This document shows positions 1 through 8,246 of a stretch of 64,000 nucleotides of DNA, one piece after another. A program made the position numbers and the translations under genes. The notes below the pieces were generated by a model, which ran no database searches, was not told where the DNA came from, and was given only the letters and a program-made list of their open reading frames with translations. This stretch comes from Pseudomonadota bacterium (GTDB lineage Bacteria > Pseudomonadota > Alphaproteobacteria > Azospirillales > Azospirillaceae). The stretch is taken from contig JAFAFA010000048.1 of the NCBI GenBank assembly GCA_023423695.1, positions 123,527 to 187,526 of the forward strand. The letters are read 5' to 3'. How positions within the stretch are numbered: position 1 is the first letter of the stretch; every line of letters starts with the position of its first letter.

Positions 1-2
1 AG

Positions 3-74
3 CGCCTCTGCGACCTGCCGATCACGGTGGACAAGGTGTTGGGGGCGTCGGCGAAGGGGCGAGGCACCGTGTAG
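3..74 (+). CDS. C-terminal tail of an unidentified protein (5' truncated by window)
   Basis: Reading frame 3 is open from the window edge to a TAG at 72-74 and ends ...DKVLGASAKGRGTV. Only 23 residues are visible. An ending of the type LPITxxKVL is seen in large subunits of molybdenum hydroxylases (xanthine dehydrogenase/aldehyde oxidase family), so this could be such a tail, but that is a guess from a very short stretch. The other two forward frames also lack a clear start here, so even coding status is uncertain. Confidence 0.35.
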   Translation, partial: RLCDLPITVDKVLGASAKGRGTV

Positions 75-132
75 AAGGGCGATCTTCCCGAACCGGCGCC
101 GGGCTACGGTTGTGCCCGTTCCGGGCTAGCCA

Positions 133-384
133 TCACCGCTCCAGTTCGTCGCCGGTCTGTGGCGGTCTGTCCGGCACCCTGTCCAGGAAGGAGCGCAAGC
201 CTGCGCCGGATGCAGTGCCGGCACGGGCCTTCAGGAAGGAGGCAGCCGTTTCCACTGCGCCGACCTTCTCGGCAACGGCAGCGGCGATCCACTGATTCAG
301 AGACACGCCATCCTCGCGGGCCAGCCGGGCGGCGGCATCCTTGACGGATGCGGGCAGTTTCAGGGGGTAGGTCGCCTTGCTCAT
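133..384 (-). CDS. ribbon-helix-helix/HicB-like antitoxin
   Basis: 83-residue protein starting MSKATYPLKLP. Residues 5-40 match the pattern of short ribbon-helix-helix antitoxins (a beta strand YPLKLP, then two helices ending in SLNQWIAAAVAEKVG). The rest, about 40 residues, would be the toxin-neutralising tail. The start ATG overlaps the stop of the upstream PIN gene by 4 bases (ATGA), so the two are translationally coupled. The order is toxin first, antitoxin second, the reverse of the classic arrangement. It probably binds the palindrome at 845-872 to repress its own operon; that is inference. RHH versus HicB family assignment cannot be settled by eye. Confidence 0.8.
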   Translation of the reverse strand: MSKATYPLKLPASVKDAAARLAREDGVSLNQWIAAAVAEKVGAVETAASFLKARAGTASGAGLRSFLDRVPDRPPQTGDELER

Positions 385-806
385 ATCGCCACTCCTCGCA
401 GGAACTCCGCCGGTCGAAGAACCGGAATGCCAAACCGCGGCGCAGCCACGGCAAAGTCCCGGACATTGTGGGTCACCAGCACGTCCGCCCTGCCATTGAC
501 CGCCGCCTCCAGCACCATCTCGTCCGCCGGATCGGAAAGTTGGGGGCGCCAAGTAAAACGGACGTCCACAGGTTCCAGGAGCGCGGCCAACTCAGCCAAC
601 AACCGATCCACATCGGCCTCGCCAAGCCCGTGCCCCTCACGCTGTTCAGGCCGCTTCAGCACCGCCTCATACTCCAGGAACAGGGCAGTGGTCACCAATG
701 CCTTGAACTGTCCATCGGCAAGAAGACTCAACACTGCAAATGAGGCGCCCCGGCGGCTGCGCAGGCCTGCGGTTAGAATGTTGGTGTCGAGGACCGCTCT
801 CTTCAT
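381..806 (-). CDS. PIN-domain ribonuclease toxin
   Basis: 141-residue PIN domain (COG1569-like) starting MKRAVLDTNIL. The acidic metal-binding residues of the fold are visible: Asp7 in the first strand, Glu45/Glu47, Asp92-Asp95-Glu96 and Asp108, with the THNVRDF motif at 112-118. PIN toxins are Mg/Mn-dependent RNases that cut tRNA, rRNA or mRNA. A longer start at 854 exists but lies inside the operator palindrome. The 806 start is chosen because a sigma-70-like promoter (-10 TATGAT at 819-814) lies directly upstream, which would give a nearly leaderless transcript. The gene is coupled to the antitoxin downstream by an ATGA overlap. Confidence 0.8.
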   Translation of the reverse strand: MKRAVLDTNILTAGLRSRRGASFAVLSLLADGQFKALVTTALFLEYEAVLKRPEQREGHGLGEADVDRLLAELAALLEPVDVRFTWRPQLSDPADEMVLEAAVNGRADVLVTHNVRDFAVAAPRFGIPVLRPAEFLRGVAI

Positions 807-813
807 CCCATCA

Positions 814-842
814 ATCATAAGGAATTTCTGCAAGCGCGGCAA
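814..842 (-). promoter_or_regulatory. predicted promoter of the PIN/antitoxin operon
   Basis: On the minus strand TTGCCG (842-837) and TATGAT (819-814) are separated by exactly 17 bases. Transcription would start near 807, one base before the ATG at 806, so the mRNA would be leaderless or nearly so. No Shine-Dalgarno sequence is visible before that ATG, which agrees with this reading. Confidence 0.5.
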
Positions 843-844
843 CA

Positions 845-872
845 CAAGCGACATCCCATGGGATGTCGCTTG
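845..872. promoter_or_regulatory. 28-bp perfect palindrome, probable operator of the toxin-antitoxin operon
   Basis: The half-site CAAGCGACATCCCA (845-858) is followed immediately by its exact reverse complement (859-872), with no spacer. It ends 2 bases upstream of the predicted -35 box of the PIN/antitoxin operon. A perfect palindrome at this place is what an autoregulating antitoxin would bind. Confidence 0.65.
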
Positions 873-959
873 GCATTTGTGTTCCGTACACAGACACCGG
901 CGCAGCGCGGTGGATCGGCGTAAAGGCTGTCTCCTGCGAAGCGGAGGGCCTCCCTCCGC

Positions 960-1892
960 TCACCCCCGCGCCGCCATGGTCCGGATCGCCAGCGCCGCGG
1001 CGGAGGCGCGGTTCTCCACGCCCAGCTTGGCGAAGACCTGTTCCAGGTGCTTGTTCACCGTGCGCGGGCTGATGCCCAGGATCTCGCCGATGTCGCGGTT
1101 GGGCTTGCCGTTGGCGATCCACAGCAGGACCTCCGCCTCGCGCACGGTCAGCCCCAGCGCGTCGCGCAGGATCGCCTCCTGGCGGCCGGCGGCCGGTTCG
1201 CTGAGGCGGAACAGGTATTCGTCCGGGTTGGCCGGGCTGAGATAGGTGAACTCCAGCCGGCGCATCCCCTCCCCGTCCGGCAGGTCGAGCGTGAAGCTCT
1301 CCGCCGCGGCGCCGGGGCTCGCCGCCTGCCGCAGCCGGACCAGACCGGCCGCCAGCGTGGCCGCCAAAGCCGGGCGCTCGCCGTCCGCCCCCGGCAACAG
1401 GCCGCCCAAAAGCCGTTCCGCCTGAGGGGTGCACCACAGCAGCCGCCCCTCCCCGTCCGTCGCCAGCAGGAAGCGGCCGGTGGCGTCCAGCGCCGCGCGG
1501 GCGCCGTAGGCGACGCGGGCATTGGTCAGGTGGACGCGGATTCGGGCGATCAACTCGTCCACCACGATGGGCTTGGTGACGTAATCGACGCCGCCGGCCT
1601 CCAGCCCCTTCACCACATGTTCTGTGTCGCTGAGGCCGGTCATGAAGATCACGGGCAGGTGCGACAGATGGGGGATCTGCTTCAGCCGCCGGCAGGTCTC
1701 GAAGCCGTCTAGCCCCGGCATGACGGCGTCCATCAGGATCAGGTCCGGCGTGATCTGGCCGACCAGTTCCAGCGCGCTTTCGCCATCCACGGCGACCAGC
1801 ACGGTCAGGTCGGCCTGTTCGATGGCCTCCGTCAGGAATCCCAGCGTGTCGGGGGTGTCGTCCACCACCAGGATCATGTCGCGGCGCTTCAT
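960..1892 (-). CDS. response regulator, REC plus LuxR-type DNA-binding domain
   Basis: 310 residues starting MKRRDMILVVDD. The receiver domain covers about 6-120, with the Asp11-Asp12 acidic pair, phospho-acceptor Asp55 (LMDAVMPG) and the Lys of YVTKP. A PAS-like linker (about 135-230) follows. The last 65 residues are a LuxR/FixJ helix-turn-helix (LTVREAEVLL...GISPRTVNKHLEQVF). It overlaps the stop of the hybrid kinase upstream by ATGA, so it is very probably its output regulator. Target genes are not identifiable from the sequence; the divergent DUF1636 gene is a possible neighbour target. Confidence 0.9.
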   Translation of the reverse strand: MKRRDMILVVDDTPDTLGFLTEAIEQADLTVLVAVDGESALELVGQITPDLILMDAVMPGLDGFETCRRLKQIPHLSHLPVIFMTGLSDTEHVVKGLEAGGVDYVTKPIVVDELIARIRVHLTNARVAYGARAALDATGRFLLATDGEGRLLWCTPQAERLLGGLLPGADGERPALAATLAAGLVRLRQAASPGAAAESFTLDLPDGEGMRRLEFTYLSPANPDEYLFRLSEPAAGRQEAILRDALGLTVREAEVLLWIANGKPNRDIGEILGISPRTVNKHLEQVFAKLGVENRASAAALAIRTMAARG

Positions 1893-4800
1893 CCTGTCAC
1901 GACCCCGTCCACTGCTTCTCCCTTCGGTCTCTTGCTTTCGTCCGCGGCCTCTTCCACCGCGCGCATATAGCCCTTCAGGTCGAAGGCGCGCACGAGGGTC
2001 CGCAACCGTTCGACGAAGGGTGCCGCAGCGGCGTCCTCGGCCTCGATCTCGCGCAGCTTGGCCTCGATTCCGCGAATGTAGCCGATCCGGCCCAGTTGGC
2101 GCAGGTCGTCGAGATGACGCAGCACGGAGTCCGGCGGCCGGACGGGGACCGCCGCGACGACGGGCGCTGGGGACGGCTCTGCAGGCTTGACCGCCGTCGG
2201 TGCCGGCGCAAGCGGTTCCGGCGGCTTTTCCGCGGCATGGATCCACTCCAGCCCGGTCAGCGCCTGGATGCGGTCGAGCAGGGCGTGAATCTCGATGGGT
2301 TTGGCGACGAAGGCGTCGTGCGGCGCCCGCCCGTCTCCCGGCCCCTGCGCCTCATAGGCGTTGGCCGACACCATGATGATGCGGATGCGGTCGGCGAATT
2401 GCCGGCGCAGCCCGTCCGCCACGTCCCAGCCGCTCTCTCCCGGCATGGAAATGTCGAGCATGGCGAGGTCCGGCTTGCACTGCGCCGCCAACTCCAGGCA
2501 GGACGCGGCGTCCGACGCGGTGAAAAGCACGAAACCCAGCGGCCGCAGGATGTCGGTCATCAGCGCCAGATGGTCGCGGTCGTCGTCGGCCAGCAGGATG
2601 GTGATCTGCGGCCCGGCATAGCCGGTGATGGAGCGCCGCTCCGCCTGCTCGCCCGGCCGGTGCATCGCCTCCGACAGCAGCAGGCGGACGGTGAAGACGC
2701 TGCCCTGTCCCAGCGTGCTGCGCAGGGCGATGTCGCCGCCCATGATCCGGGTCAGCACCCGCGTGATGGTGAGGCCGAGCCCGGTGCCGGCCACCGCCCG
2801 CACCGCCGCGCCGCGTCCGCGCTCGAAGGGTTCGAAGACACGATCCAGATCCTCCGGCCGGATGCCGATGCCGGTGTCGCCGATCTCGAACTCGGCGATC
2901 TGGCTGCGGTAGCGGACATTCAGCGCGACATGGCCGGTTTCGGTGTATTTCACCGCGTTGGACAGCAGGTTGATCAGGATCTGCCGCAGGATCTTGCTGT
3001 CGGTGTGGACCCAGGCCGGCAGGTGCGGCACGCGGGCATAGCGGAACTCCAGCCCCTTGGCGGTGGCCTGGATGCGAAACATGTCGGCCAACTGGTCGAG
3101 GAAGTCGATCAACTGCACCTTGTCACGGCTGAGCCGGCGCAGGCCCGATTCGATCTTGGAGATGTCCAACAGCCCGTCGATCAGATTCGACAGATGCTCG
3201 GCGCTGCGGCGGATGACGCGCACCGCGTCCTGGGGGCGCTGGGTGCTGTTGCTTTCCAGAAGCTGGGCATAGCCGGAGATGGCGTTAAGCGGCGCGCGGA
3301 TTTCGTGGCTGACGCCGATGATGTAGCGGCTCTTAGCGGCGTTGGCGGCCTCCGCCACTTCTTTGGCCTTCTGCAATGCTGCGTCTGTGCGTTCATGGGC
3401 GGCGATCTCATCCATCAGCATGGCGGTCTGGCGGGCGGTCTCCTCCTCCGCTTTGCGGCGGCTCTCATGGGCGAGCACCAGCAGCCAGGCGGCAACGCCG
3501 GACAGGATGAACAGGCAGACGAAGACGGAGACCAGTGCGGTGTGGATCGCCGCCCGCTCCGCCGCGTCGGCGTTGGCGTACTGGAAGTCAATGACGATCA
3601 GAACCCCACCCAGCACCAGCGAGAACAGCGTCATCACCCCGATGAAATGGCCGGTGCGGGTGTGGACCCCCGCTGCCATCCGCTTGGGCAGGACCCGCTG
3701 CAGGCTGTGGGCGATCTGGTCGGCGAAGCGGCTGTCCGTCTTGCACAGATCGTGGCAGCGCGCCTCCAGCGTGCAGCAGAGCGAGCAGATCGGCGCGTCG
3801 TAGGCTGGGCAGAAGGCCATGTCGGGCCGTTCGAAGTGGTTTTCGCAGATCGAACAGCGGACGGTCGCGGCGTCGCCGGGAAGAGTGTCGGACTTGCGGG
3901 CGATGTAGTAGCGGCCCCTGGTTCTCCACGCGATCAGAGGTGCAGCGGCGAAGGCGACCACCAGCCCTATGAAGGGCGCCAGCGCCTGGGCCACCGGCCC
4001 CAGCAGCCCGAAGAAGGCGGTGGTGGAGCACAGCACCGACAGACCCATCGCCCCGGTGCCGACCGGGTTGATGTCGTAGAGATGGGCGCGCTTGAACTCG
4101 ATCCCCGGTGGGCTGTAGCCGAGCGGCTTGTTGATGGCGAGATCGGCGGCGACCGCCCCCAGCCAGCCCACCGCGACGTTGGCGTAGAGGCCGAGGATGC
4201 TCTCGATCACGCCGAGGATGCCGATCTCCATCAGCAGCAGGGCGAGAAGCACGTTGAACACCAGCCAGACGACGCGGCCGGGGTGGCTGCGGGTCAGGCG
4301 GGAGAAGAAGTTCGACCAGGCGATGGAACCCGCATAGGCGTTGGTGACGTTGATCTTCATCTGGCAGACCACGACGAAGATGCCGGTCAGCGCGAGCGCC
4401 GCGGCGGGCGAGCCGAACACGTCGAGGAAGGCCATGTGGTACATGCTGTTGGGCTGCACCGCGTCAGCAGGCTGCATCCCGTGCTTCAGCGCCAGGAAGG
4501 CCAGCAGCGACCCCGCCGCCAGCTTCAGGCTGCCGATCAGCACCCAGCCCGGACCGCCGGCCAGCATCGCCGCCCACCAGCGCAGGCGCCCGATGCGGGC
4601 CTGGGAGGGCAGAAAGCGCAGATAGTCGACCTGCTCCCCGATCTGAGGCAGCAGCGACAGCAGGACCGAGGCCGCCATGCCGAAGGGCAGCAGCGACAAA
4701 CCGCCGTCAGGGGCATAGACGCCCGGCAGCGAGGTCCATTGCGCCAGGGTTTCGCGGTCGAGCAGGAAGAAGTAAGCCAGCGGCACGCATTGCAGCAGGA

Positions 4801-5347
4801 TCCACACCGGCTGCGTCACCCATTGCATCCGGCTGATGAAGCGGATGCCGTAGACGGCGATGGGGATCACCGCCAGCGAGCTGATGACATGGGCGACCGA
4901 GGCCGGAATGCCCAGCACCATGGTCAGCCCGGCCGACATGATGCTGGCCTCGATGGAGAACAGCAGGAAGGTGAAGGACGCGTAGACCAGCGAGGTGATG
5001 GTGGATCCCAGATAGCCGAAGCCCGCCCCGCGGGCCAGCAGGTCGATGTCCACCCCGGCCTTGGCCGCATGATAGGTGATGGGCAGCCCGACCAGGATGC
5101 TGAGCACGGCCACCGCCAGAATGGCGGCCATGGCGTTCTCGAAGCCGTAGGTCAGGGTGACGGCGGCGCCGATCGCCTCGCAGGCCAGGAAGGAGATGGC
5201 GCCGAGCGCGGTGTTGGCGACCCGCCAGGCGGTCCAGCGCCGGGCCCGCTCCGCCGTGTAGCGGAGCGCATAGTCCTCCATGGTTTGGTCGGCGGCGAGC
5301 TGGTTGTACTGCCGGCGTTCACGGACGATCCGTTGCCTCGCGCTCAT
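1889..5347 (-). CDS. NCS1-family transporter fused to hybrid histidine kinase
   Basis: 1152 residues. About 30-480 form a full set of membrane helices resembling NCS1 cytosine/purine/allantoin permeases; the N-terminal motif MEDYALRYTAERARRW is typical. A Cys-rich segment follows at about 498-535 with six CxxC-type cysteines, probably a zinc or Fe-S knuckle, then two more membrane helices (about 570-625) and a coiled coil. HisKA has SHEIRAPLN (His681). The ATPase domain has an N box near 795 and DTGIG near 825. A receiver domain lies at about 915-1027 (Asp965), and a Pro-rich linker leads to a helical C-terminal domain. The start at 5347 is chosen because the next upstream Met (5389) adds a basic tail unlike the family. 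The sensor probably monitors substrate binding or flux, as CbrA does with its SSS domain (inference). Confidence 0.88.
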   Translation of the reverse strand: MSARQRIVRERRQYNQLAADQTMEDYALRYTAERARRWTAWRVANTALGAISFLACEAIGAAVTLTYGFENAMAAILAVAVLSILVGLPITYHAAKAGVDIDLLARGAGFGYLGSTITSLVYASFTFLLFSIEASIMSAGLTMVLGIPASVAHVISSLAVIPIAVYGIRFISRMQWVTQPVWILLQCVPLAYFFLLDRETLAQWTSLPGVYAPDGGLSLLPFGMAASVLLSLLPQIGEQVDYLRFLPSQARIGRLRWWAAMLAGGPGWVLIGSLKLAAGSLLAFLALKHGMQPADAVQPNSMYHMAFLDVFGSPAAALALTGIFVVVCQMKINVTNAYAGSIAWSNFFSRLTRSHPGRVVWLVFNVLLALLLMEIGILGVIESILGLYANVAVGWLGAVAADLAINKPLGYSPPGIEFKRAHLYDINPVGTGAMGLSVLCSTTAFFGLLGPVAQALAPFIGLVVAFAAAPLIAWRTRGRYYIARKSDTLPGDAATVRCSICENHFERPDMAFCPAYDAPICSLCCTLEARCHDLCKTDSRFADQIAHSLQRVLPKRMAAGVHTRTGHFIGVMTLFSLVLGGVLIVIDFQYANADAAERAAIHTALVSVFVCLFILSGVAAWLLVLAHESRRKAEEETARQTAMLMDEIAAHERTDAALQKAKEVAEAANAAKSRYIIGVSHEIRAPLNAISGYAQLLESNSTQRPQDAVRVIRRSAEHLSNLIDGLLDISKIESGLRRLSRDKVQLIDFLDQLADMFRIQATAKGLEFRYARVPHLPAWVHTDSKILRQILINLLSNAVKYTETGHVALNVRYRSQIAEFEIGDTGIGIRPEDLDRVFEPFERGRGAAVRAVAGTGLGLTITRVLTRIMGGDIALRSTLGQGSVFTVRLLLSEAMHRPGEQAERRSITGYAGPQITILLADDDRDHLALMTDILRPLGFVLFTASDAASCLELAAQCKPDLAMLDISMPGESGWDVADGLRRQFADRIRIIMVSANAYEAQGPGDGRAPHDAFVAKPIEIHALLDRIQALTGLEWIHAAEKPPEPLAPAPTAVKPAEPSPAPVVAAVPVRPPDSVLRHLDDLRQLGRIGYIRGIEAKLREIEAEDAAAAPFVERLRTLVRAFDLKGYMRAVEEAADESKRPKGEAVDGVVTG

Positions 5348-5428
5348 GCCCGTCCGCCGTTTCCGTCCTTGGTGTCCGCCCGACCGCATCGTCGGGAGTT
5401 TGGCGGTGGATGGCAAGCCGCAAGCGCG

Positions 5429-5457
5429 TTGACAGCATCCCGACCGGCCTCTAGCTG
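5429..5457 (+). promoter_or_regulatory. predicted promoter of the DUF1636 gene
   Basis: TTGACA (5429-5434), 17-base spacer, TAGCTG (5452-5457); the start codon is at 5497. The -35 is perfect and the -10 is weak. Exactly the same pair of hexamers with the same spacer length recurs at 18251-18279. Confidence 0.45.
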
Positions 5458-5496
5458 TCGGTCGGCAAGAACCGGAAAATCTCGGAAAGCCAAAGC

Positions 5497-5871
5497 ATGA
5501 CCGTCGAGCTTGTCGTCTGCGAAACCTGCCGCCGTCCGGAAGACCCGCCCGACGCCGTCCGTCCGGGGGCGGAGCTGGTGGCGCTGATGGAGCGGGTTCT
5601 GGCGGATGCCCCCGATCTGGCCGCGCAGGTGCGGCTGCGGCCGATGCGCTGCCTGATGACCTGCAAGCGCCCTTGCGCCGTCGCCGTGCGCTCCGCCCGG
5701 CGGATGAGCTATGTGCTGGGTGACTTCGCCCCGGACGAGGCGACGGCGGAAACGCTGACCACCTATCTGCGCGCCTACGCCGCGACCGCGGACGGAATCG
5801 TTCCGTTCAAGCAATGGCCCCAGGGCGTCAAGGGTCGTTTCGTTTCCCGCCTGCCGCCGCTGGAAGAGTGA
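5497..5871 (+). CDS. DUF1636 family predicted metal-binding protein
   Basis: 124 residues. A thioredoxin-like [2Fe-2S]/metal-binding fold is suggested by Cys8-x2-Cys11 near the N-terminus and a second pair in RCLMTCKRPC, then the family ending with FKQWP...VKGRFVSR. DUF1636 proteins are often found near cobalamin or metal genes, but none are nearby here. The gene is divergent from the NCS1-kinase gene and shares its 149-bp upstream region, so it may be a target of that two-component system (inference). Biochemical function is unknown. Confidence 0.8.
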   Translation: MTVELVVCETCRRPEDPPDAVRPGAELVALMERVLADAPDLAAQVRLRPMRCLMTCKRPCAVAVRSARRMSYVLGDFAPDEATAETLTTYLRAYAATADGIVPFKQWPQGVKGRFVSRLPPLEE

Positions 5872-5921
5872 TGGCGAGCTGACGGTACTTAGGTGCTTTC
5901 CCCTACTTCCGAAGGACGTGT

Positions 5922-5949
5922 TTGACAGACCAAGGCCGCGCCCTAATTA
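5922..5949 (+). promoter_or_regulatory. predicted promoter of the small gene at 6000
   Basis: TTGACA (5922-5927) and TAATTA (5944-5949) with a 16-base spacer; the AT-rich run continues to 5954, so the -10 could be shifted by a base or more. The start codon at 6000 and its strong ribosome-binding site lie 50 bases downstream. Confidence 0.45.
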
Positions 5950-5999
5950 TTGTTAGTCATACGATCCAATCTCCCCCCGCGAGCAAGGAGGAGTGCCCG

Positions 6000-6257
6000 A
6001 TGAAGGTCGACCCCGAGGTCCTGAACTGTGCCACCGGCCTGTTGCACATGGCGCGCGAGGCGGAACGCTCCAACGGCTGGGAGGCCGGCGACCTGCTGCG
6101 GACCACCCTGCGCCTGCTGGTCGTGGCCGGCGCCGACGGGCATGGCTGGAGCGCGGACGACCTGACCGAAGAGGTACGCGACCTGGTGCAGGCGGTGCGG
6201 ATGACGAACGGGGACGAGGGCATGCGGTTCTGCGGCGGCGGGTCGGCGGTGCATTGA
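6000..6257 (+). CDS. small hypothetical protein (85 aa)
   Basis: Starts MKVDPEVLNCATGLLHMAREAER with a perfect AAGGAGG ribosome-binding site at 5985-5991, 8 bases ahead. The protein is short, mostly helical and acidic, has no signal peptide or membrane helix, and ends with a Gly-rich CGGGSAVH tail. It sits between the DUF1636 gene and the convergent flagellar operon end. I do not recognise a family. Strong translation signals and a plausible promoter make it a likely real gene. Confidence 0.7.
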   Translation: MKVDPEVLNCATGLLHMAREAERSNGWEAGDLLRTTLRLLVVAGADGHGWSADDLTEEVRDLVQAVRMTNGDEGMRFCGGGSAVH

Positions 6258-6301
6258 GGGGAATACCGCAGGCTTATCGATTGAGGTGAGTTAGCCCCCC
6301 A

Positions 6302-6338
6302 CCCCAACCCTCCCCCGCTGGGCTGCGGAGGGTTGGGG
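6302..6338. repeat. C/G-rich inverted repeat, intergenic repeat family copy 1; possible bidirectional terminator
   Basis: CCCCAACCCTCC (6302-6313) pairs perfectly with GGAGGGTTGGGG (6327-6338) across a 13-base loop containing CGCTGGGC. It lies between two convergent genes (stops at 6257 and 6379), so it could act as a terminator on both strands. The core CCCTCCCCCGCTGGGC is shared with the larger element at 56859-56963. Confidence 0.7.
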
Positions 6339-6378
6339 TTGGGGTCTAACGTCTCGAGAATCCGACAACCGACACCCC

Positions 6379-8238
6379 TCACGCCGAAACTCCAAGGCCC
6401 GCTTGCCCCGCACGGGTCAGTTTCACCCAACTGCGGGCACCCGACTGGAAGGACAACCCGCCGCTGTAGCCCACCGCCCGCACGCTGTCGGCGAAGACTT
6501 GGATCAGCTCCACCCGCAGCTCCGGCGGCAGGGCGGCGTGACTGCGGAGGATCAGGTCGAAATGGTTCGGCCGCACCAGCCCGTCCAATTGCATAGGCCC
6601 GAAGCGGCTGAGGTCCAAATCGATGAGAAAGCGGCTGCCAGGCTTGCCGCGCGGCCTGCCGTCGCTCTCTTCGTCCTCCTTCAGGGGATGGACATGGAGC
6701 TTGATCGGCTTCGGGCCAGTCGAATCCATCAGCGGGATGGTGTAGCTGCGCCAGTCGCCCGGCAGCGGTTCCGCGGCGTCGCGGCGCAGCCCCTCGAAAT
6801 CCTTGTCCAGCCGCTCCAGCAGGTCGCGCCGGCCGGCCTTGTCGAGCGTGGACGACGCCTCGTCGCCCAGCCATCCCCGGGCATCGCCGCCGCGCATCGC
6901 CGCCAGGAAGAAGCCCAGCGCCGCGGTCAGCTTGCGGTTCGGCTGTGGCATGGTCGCGAGCATCGACTTGGCCAGCGCCGGGTCGGACGCCGCCAGCGTC
7001 GCCATCAGCTGCCGCATCGCCGGCCAGTCGCGCTCATCGAGCGGCCCCGGCGGGCCGGACAGGGTGGGAGCCGCCGCCTGGGTCGCTTGGGCAAGATCGG
7101 TGAGCGCCGCGGTGACCCTGGCGCCCGGCGGCAGGCTGGCCGGGACGTTGAGGGCCAACATGCCCTGTTTGGTCGCCAGGATCGGCTGCCCCTGCGGCGT
7201 GCTGCCGGCGACCGTGCCGCGCAGGACCGGGGTGTCGGGCGGGACGGCGGGCTCCCCCGCATCTAGGGGGACCGGCTGGCTTTCGGCCCGGCCGTTGCTC
7301 TGGCCTCCCGCCTGTCCGTTCCGACCGCCGGCTTCGGGGTCGCCGGGCGGGCGGGGCTGTTGCGGCGGTGGGGAGACGGTCAGGATCTTCAACGCCACAG
7401 TGGCGCCACGCGGCAGGTCGGGCGGCTCGGCGGGGAGGCCGACGGCCGTGCCGGACGGCTGGTCAGGCGTCGCCGGGGCTCCGGCGCCGGGGTGTGCCGC
7501 ATCGCCGCCCAGTTGGACCGGCGTGCCGAAGGTTGCACCTCCCCCGCCCATCGGCGGTGTCGGCATGGATGGGGTGGCGGGTGCCGCAGCCTCGGGCTTG
7601 GCCGGTCCGACCGAGTTGGCGCCGGCTGGGGAGGGTATTGCCGGTTGGGGGCCGCCGCCGCCGGCCGGTGCCGCCGGAGTTGGCTTGGCGCCCGATCCAC
7701 CGGCGATCACCAGCGCCGGCACCACCGTGCCGGGCAGCAGAGGCGGCAGGGCAGGCGCCGTGGTCGGGGTGGGGGTCGGCAGCAGGACGGCGGGAGTCGG
7801 CGCATTTCCGGGTGCCGGACTGCCCGTGGGCGTGGCTGCGGCTGGACCACCCGCTGCCGTATTACCCGCTGCAGTTCCGGTCGAGGTGCCCAGTGCCTGC
7901 AGCAAAATCAGCGCGGTGGGCTTGGCCGGAACCGTCCCCGGTGTGGTGGGCGCCGATGTGCCGGCGCCGGGAGTGATCTGAACGGTGACCGGCTTGTCGG
8001 GCGGCAGTTCCACCTTGCTGTCGAGCAGCAGTTCGCCCGCCGATGTGCGCACACGGGTCAGACCTTCCGGCGTCTGGCCGGCGACGGTGCCGGTCAGCAC
8101 CACCGGGCGGGTCACCTCCGGCAGCCGCTCGGGCAGCCGGACGACCGTGGCCTCGGCCGTGACGGGCGCGGGCGCGGCGGGGGCCGCCACGGTGGTGGCG
8201 GCAGCGGGCGTGACCGATGGTGGGAGCGCCCCGCCCAT
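6379..8238 (-). CDS. FliK-like flagellar hook-length control protein (tentative)
   Basis: 619 residues, last gene of the flagellar operon. The first 330 residues are very rich in Pro, Ala, Gly and Thr with little predicted fold. Two short OB-like segments (VVLTGTVAGQTPEGL near 48 and LRGTVAGSTPQGQPIL further on) read as an internal repeat. The C-terminal 130 residues are globular (SRFLIDLDLSRFGPMQLDGLV...), resembling the strand-rich C-terminal domain of FliK hook-length proteins. A disordered Pro-rich ruler followed by a compact C-terminal domain fits FliK. The start at 8238 lies 8 bases after the flhG stop. Family assignment rests on architecture and position, not on a strong motif. Confidence 0.6.
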   Translation of the reverse strand: MGGALPPSVTPAAATTVAAPAAPAPVTAEATVVRLPERLPEVTRPVVLTGTVAGQTPEGLTRVRTSAGELLLDSKVELPPDKPVTVQITPGAGTSAPTTPGTVPAKPTALILLQALGTSTGTAAGNTAAGGPAAATPTGSPAPGNAPTPAVLLPTPTPTTAPALPPLLPGTVVPALVIAGGSGAKPTPAAPAGGGGPQPAIPSPAGANSVGPAKPEAAAPATPSMPTPPMGGGGATFGTPVQLGGDAAHPGAGAPATPDQPSGTAVGLPAEPPDLPRGATVALKILTVSPPPQQPRPPGDPEAGGRNGQAGGQSNGRAESQPVPLDAGEPAVPPDTPVLRGTVAGSTPQGQPILATKQGMLALNVPASLPPGARVTAALTDLAQATQAAAPTLSGPPGPLDERDWPAMRQLMATLAASDPALAKSMLATMPQPNRKLTAALGFFLAAMRGGDARGWLGDEASSTLDKAGRRDLLERLDKDFEGLRRDAAEPLPGDWRSYTIPLMDSTGPKPIKLHVHPLKEDEESDGRPRGKPGSRFLIDLDLSRFGPMQLDGLVRPNHFDLILRSHAALPPELRVELIQVFADSVRAVGYSGGLSFQSGARSWVKLTRAGQAGLGVSA

Positions 8239-8246
8239 CGGTTCCG

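Noticed and set aside
381..854. Longer PIN start at 854
   Set aside because: It would put the start codon inside the operator palindrome and upstream of the predicted promoter -35 element.
2096..5500. Very long open frame on the plus strand opposite the NCS1 kinase
   Set aside because: Its translation is a mix of Gln/Arg/His/Asp-rich residues without any fold pattern, typical of the antisense of GC-rich coding DNA, while the minus strand shows clear domains.
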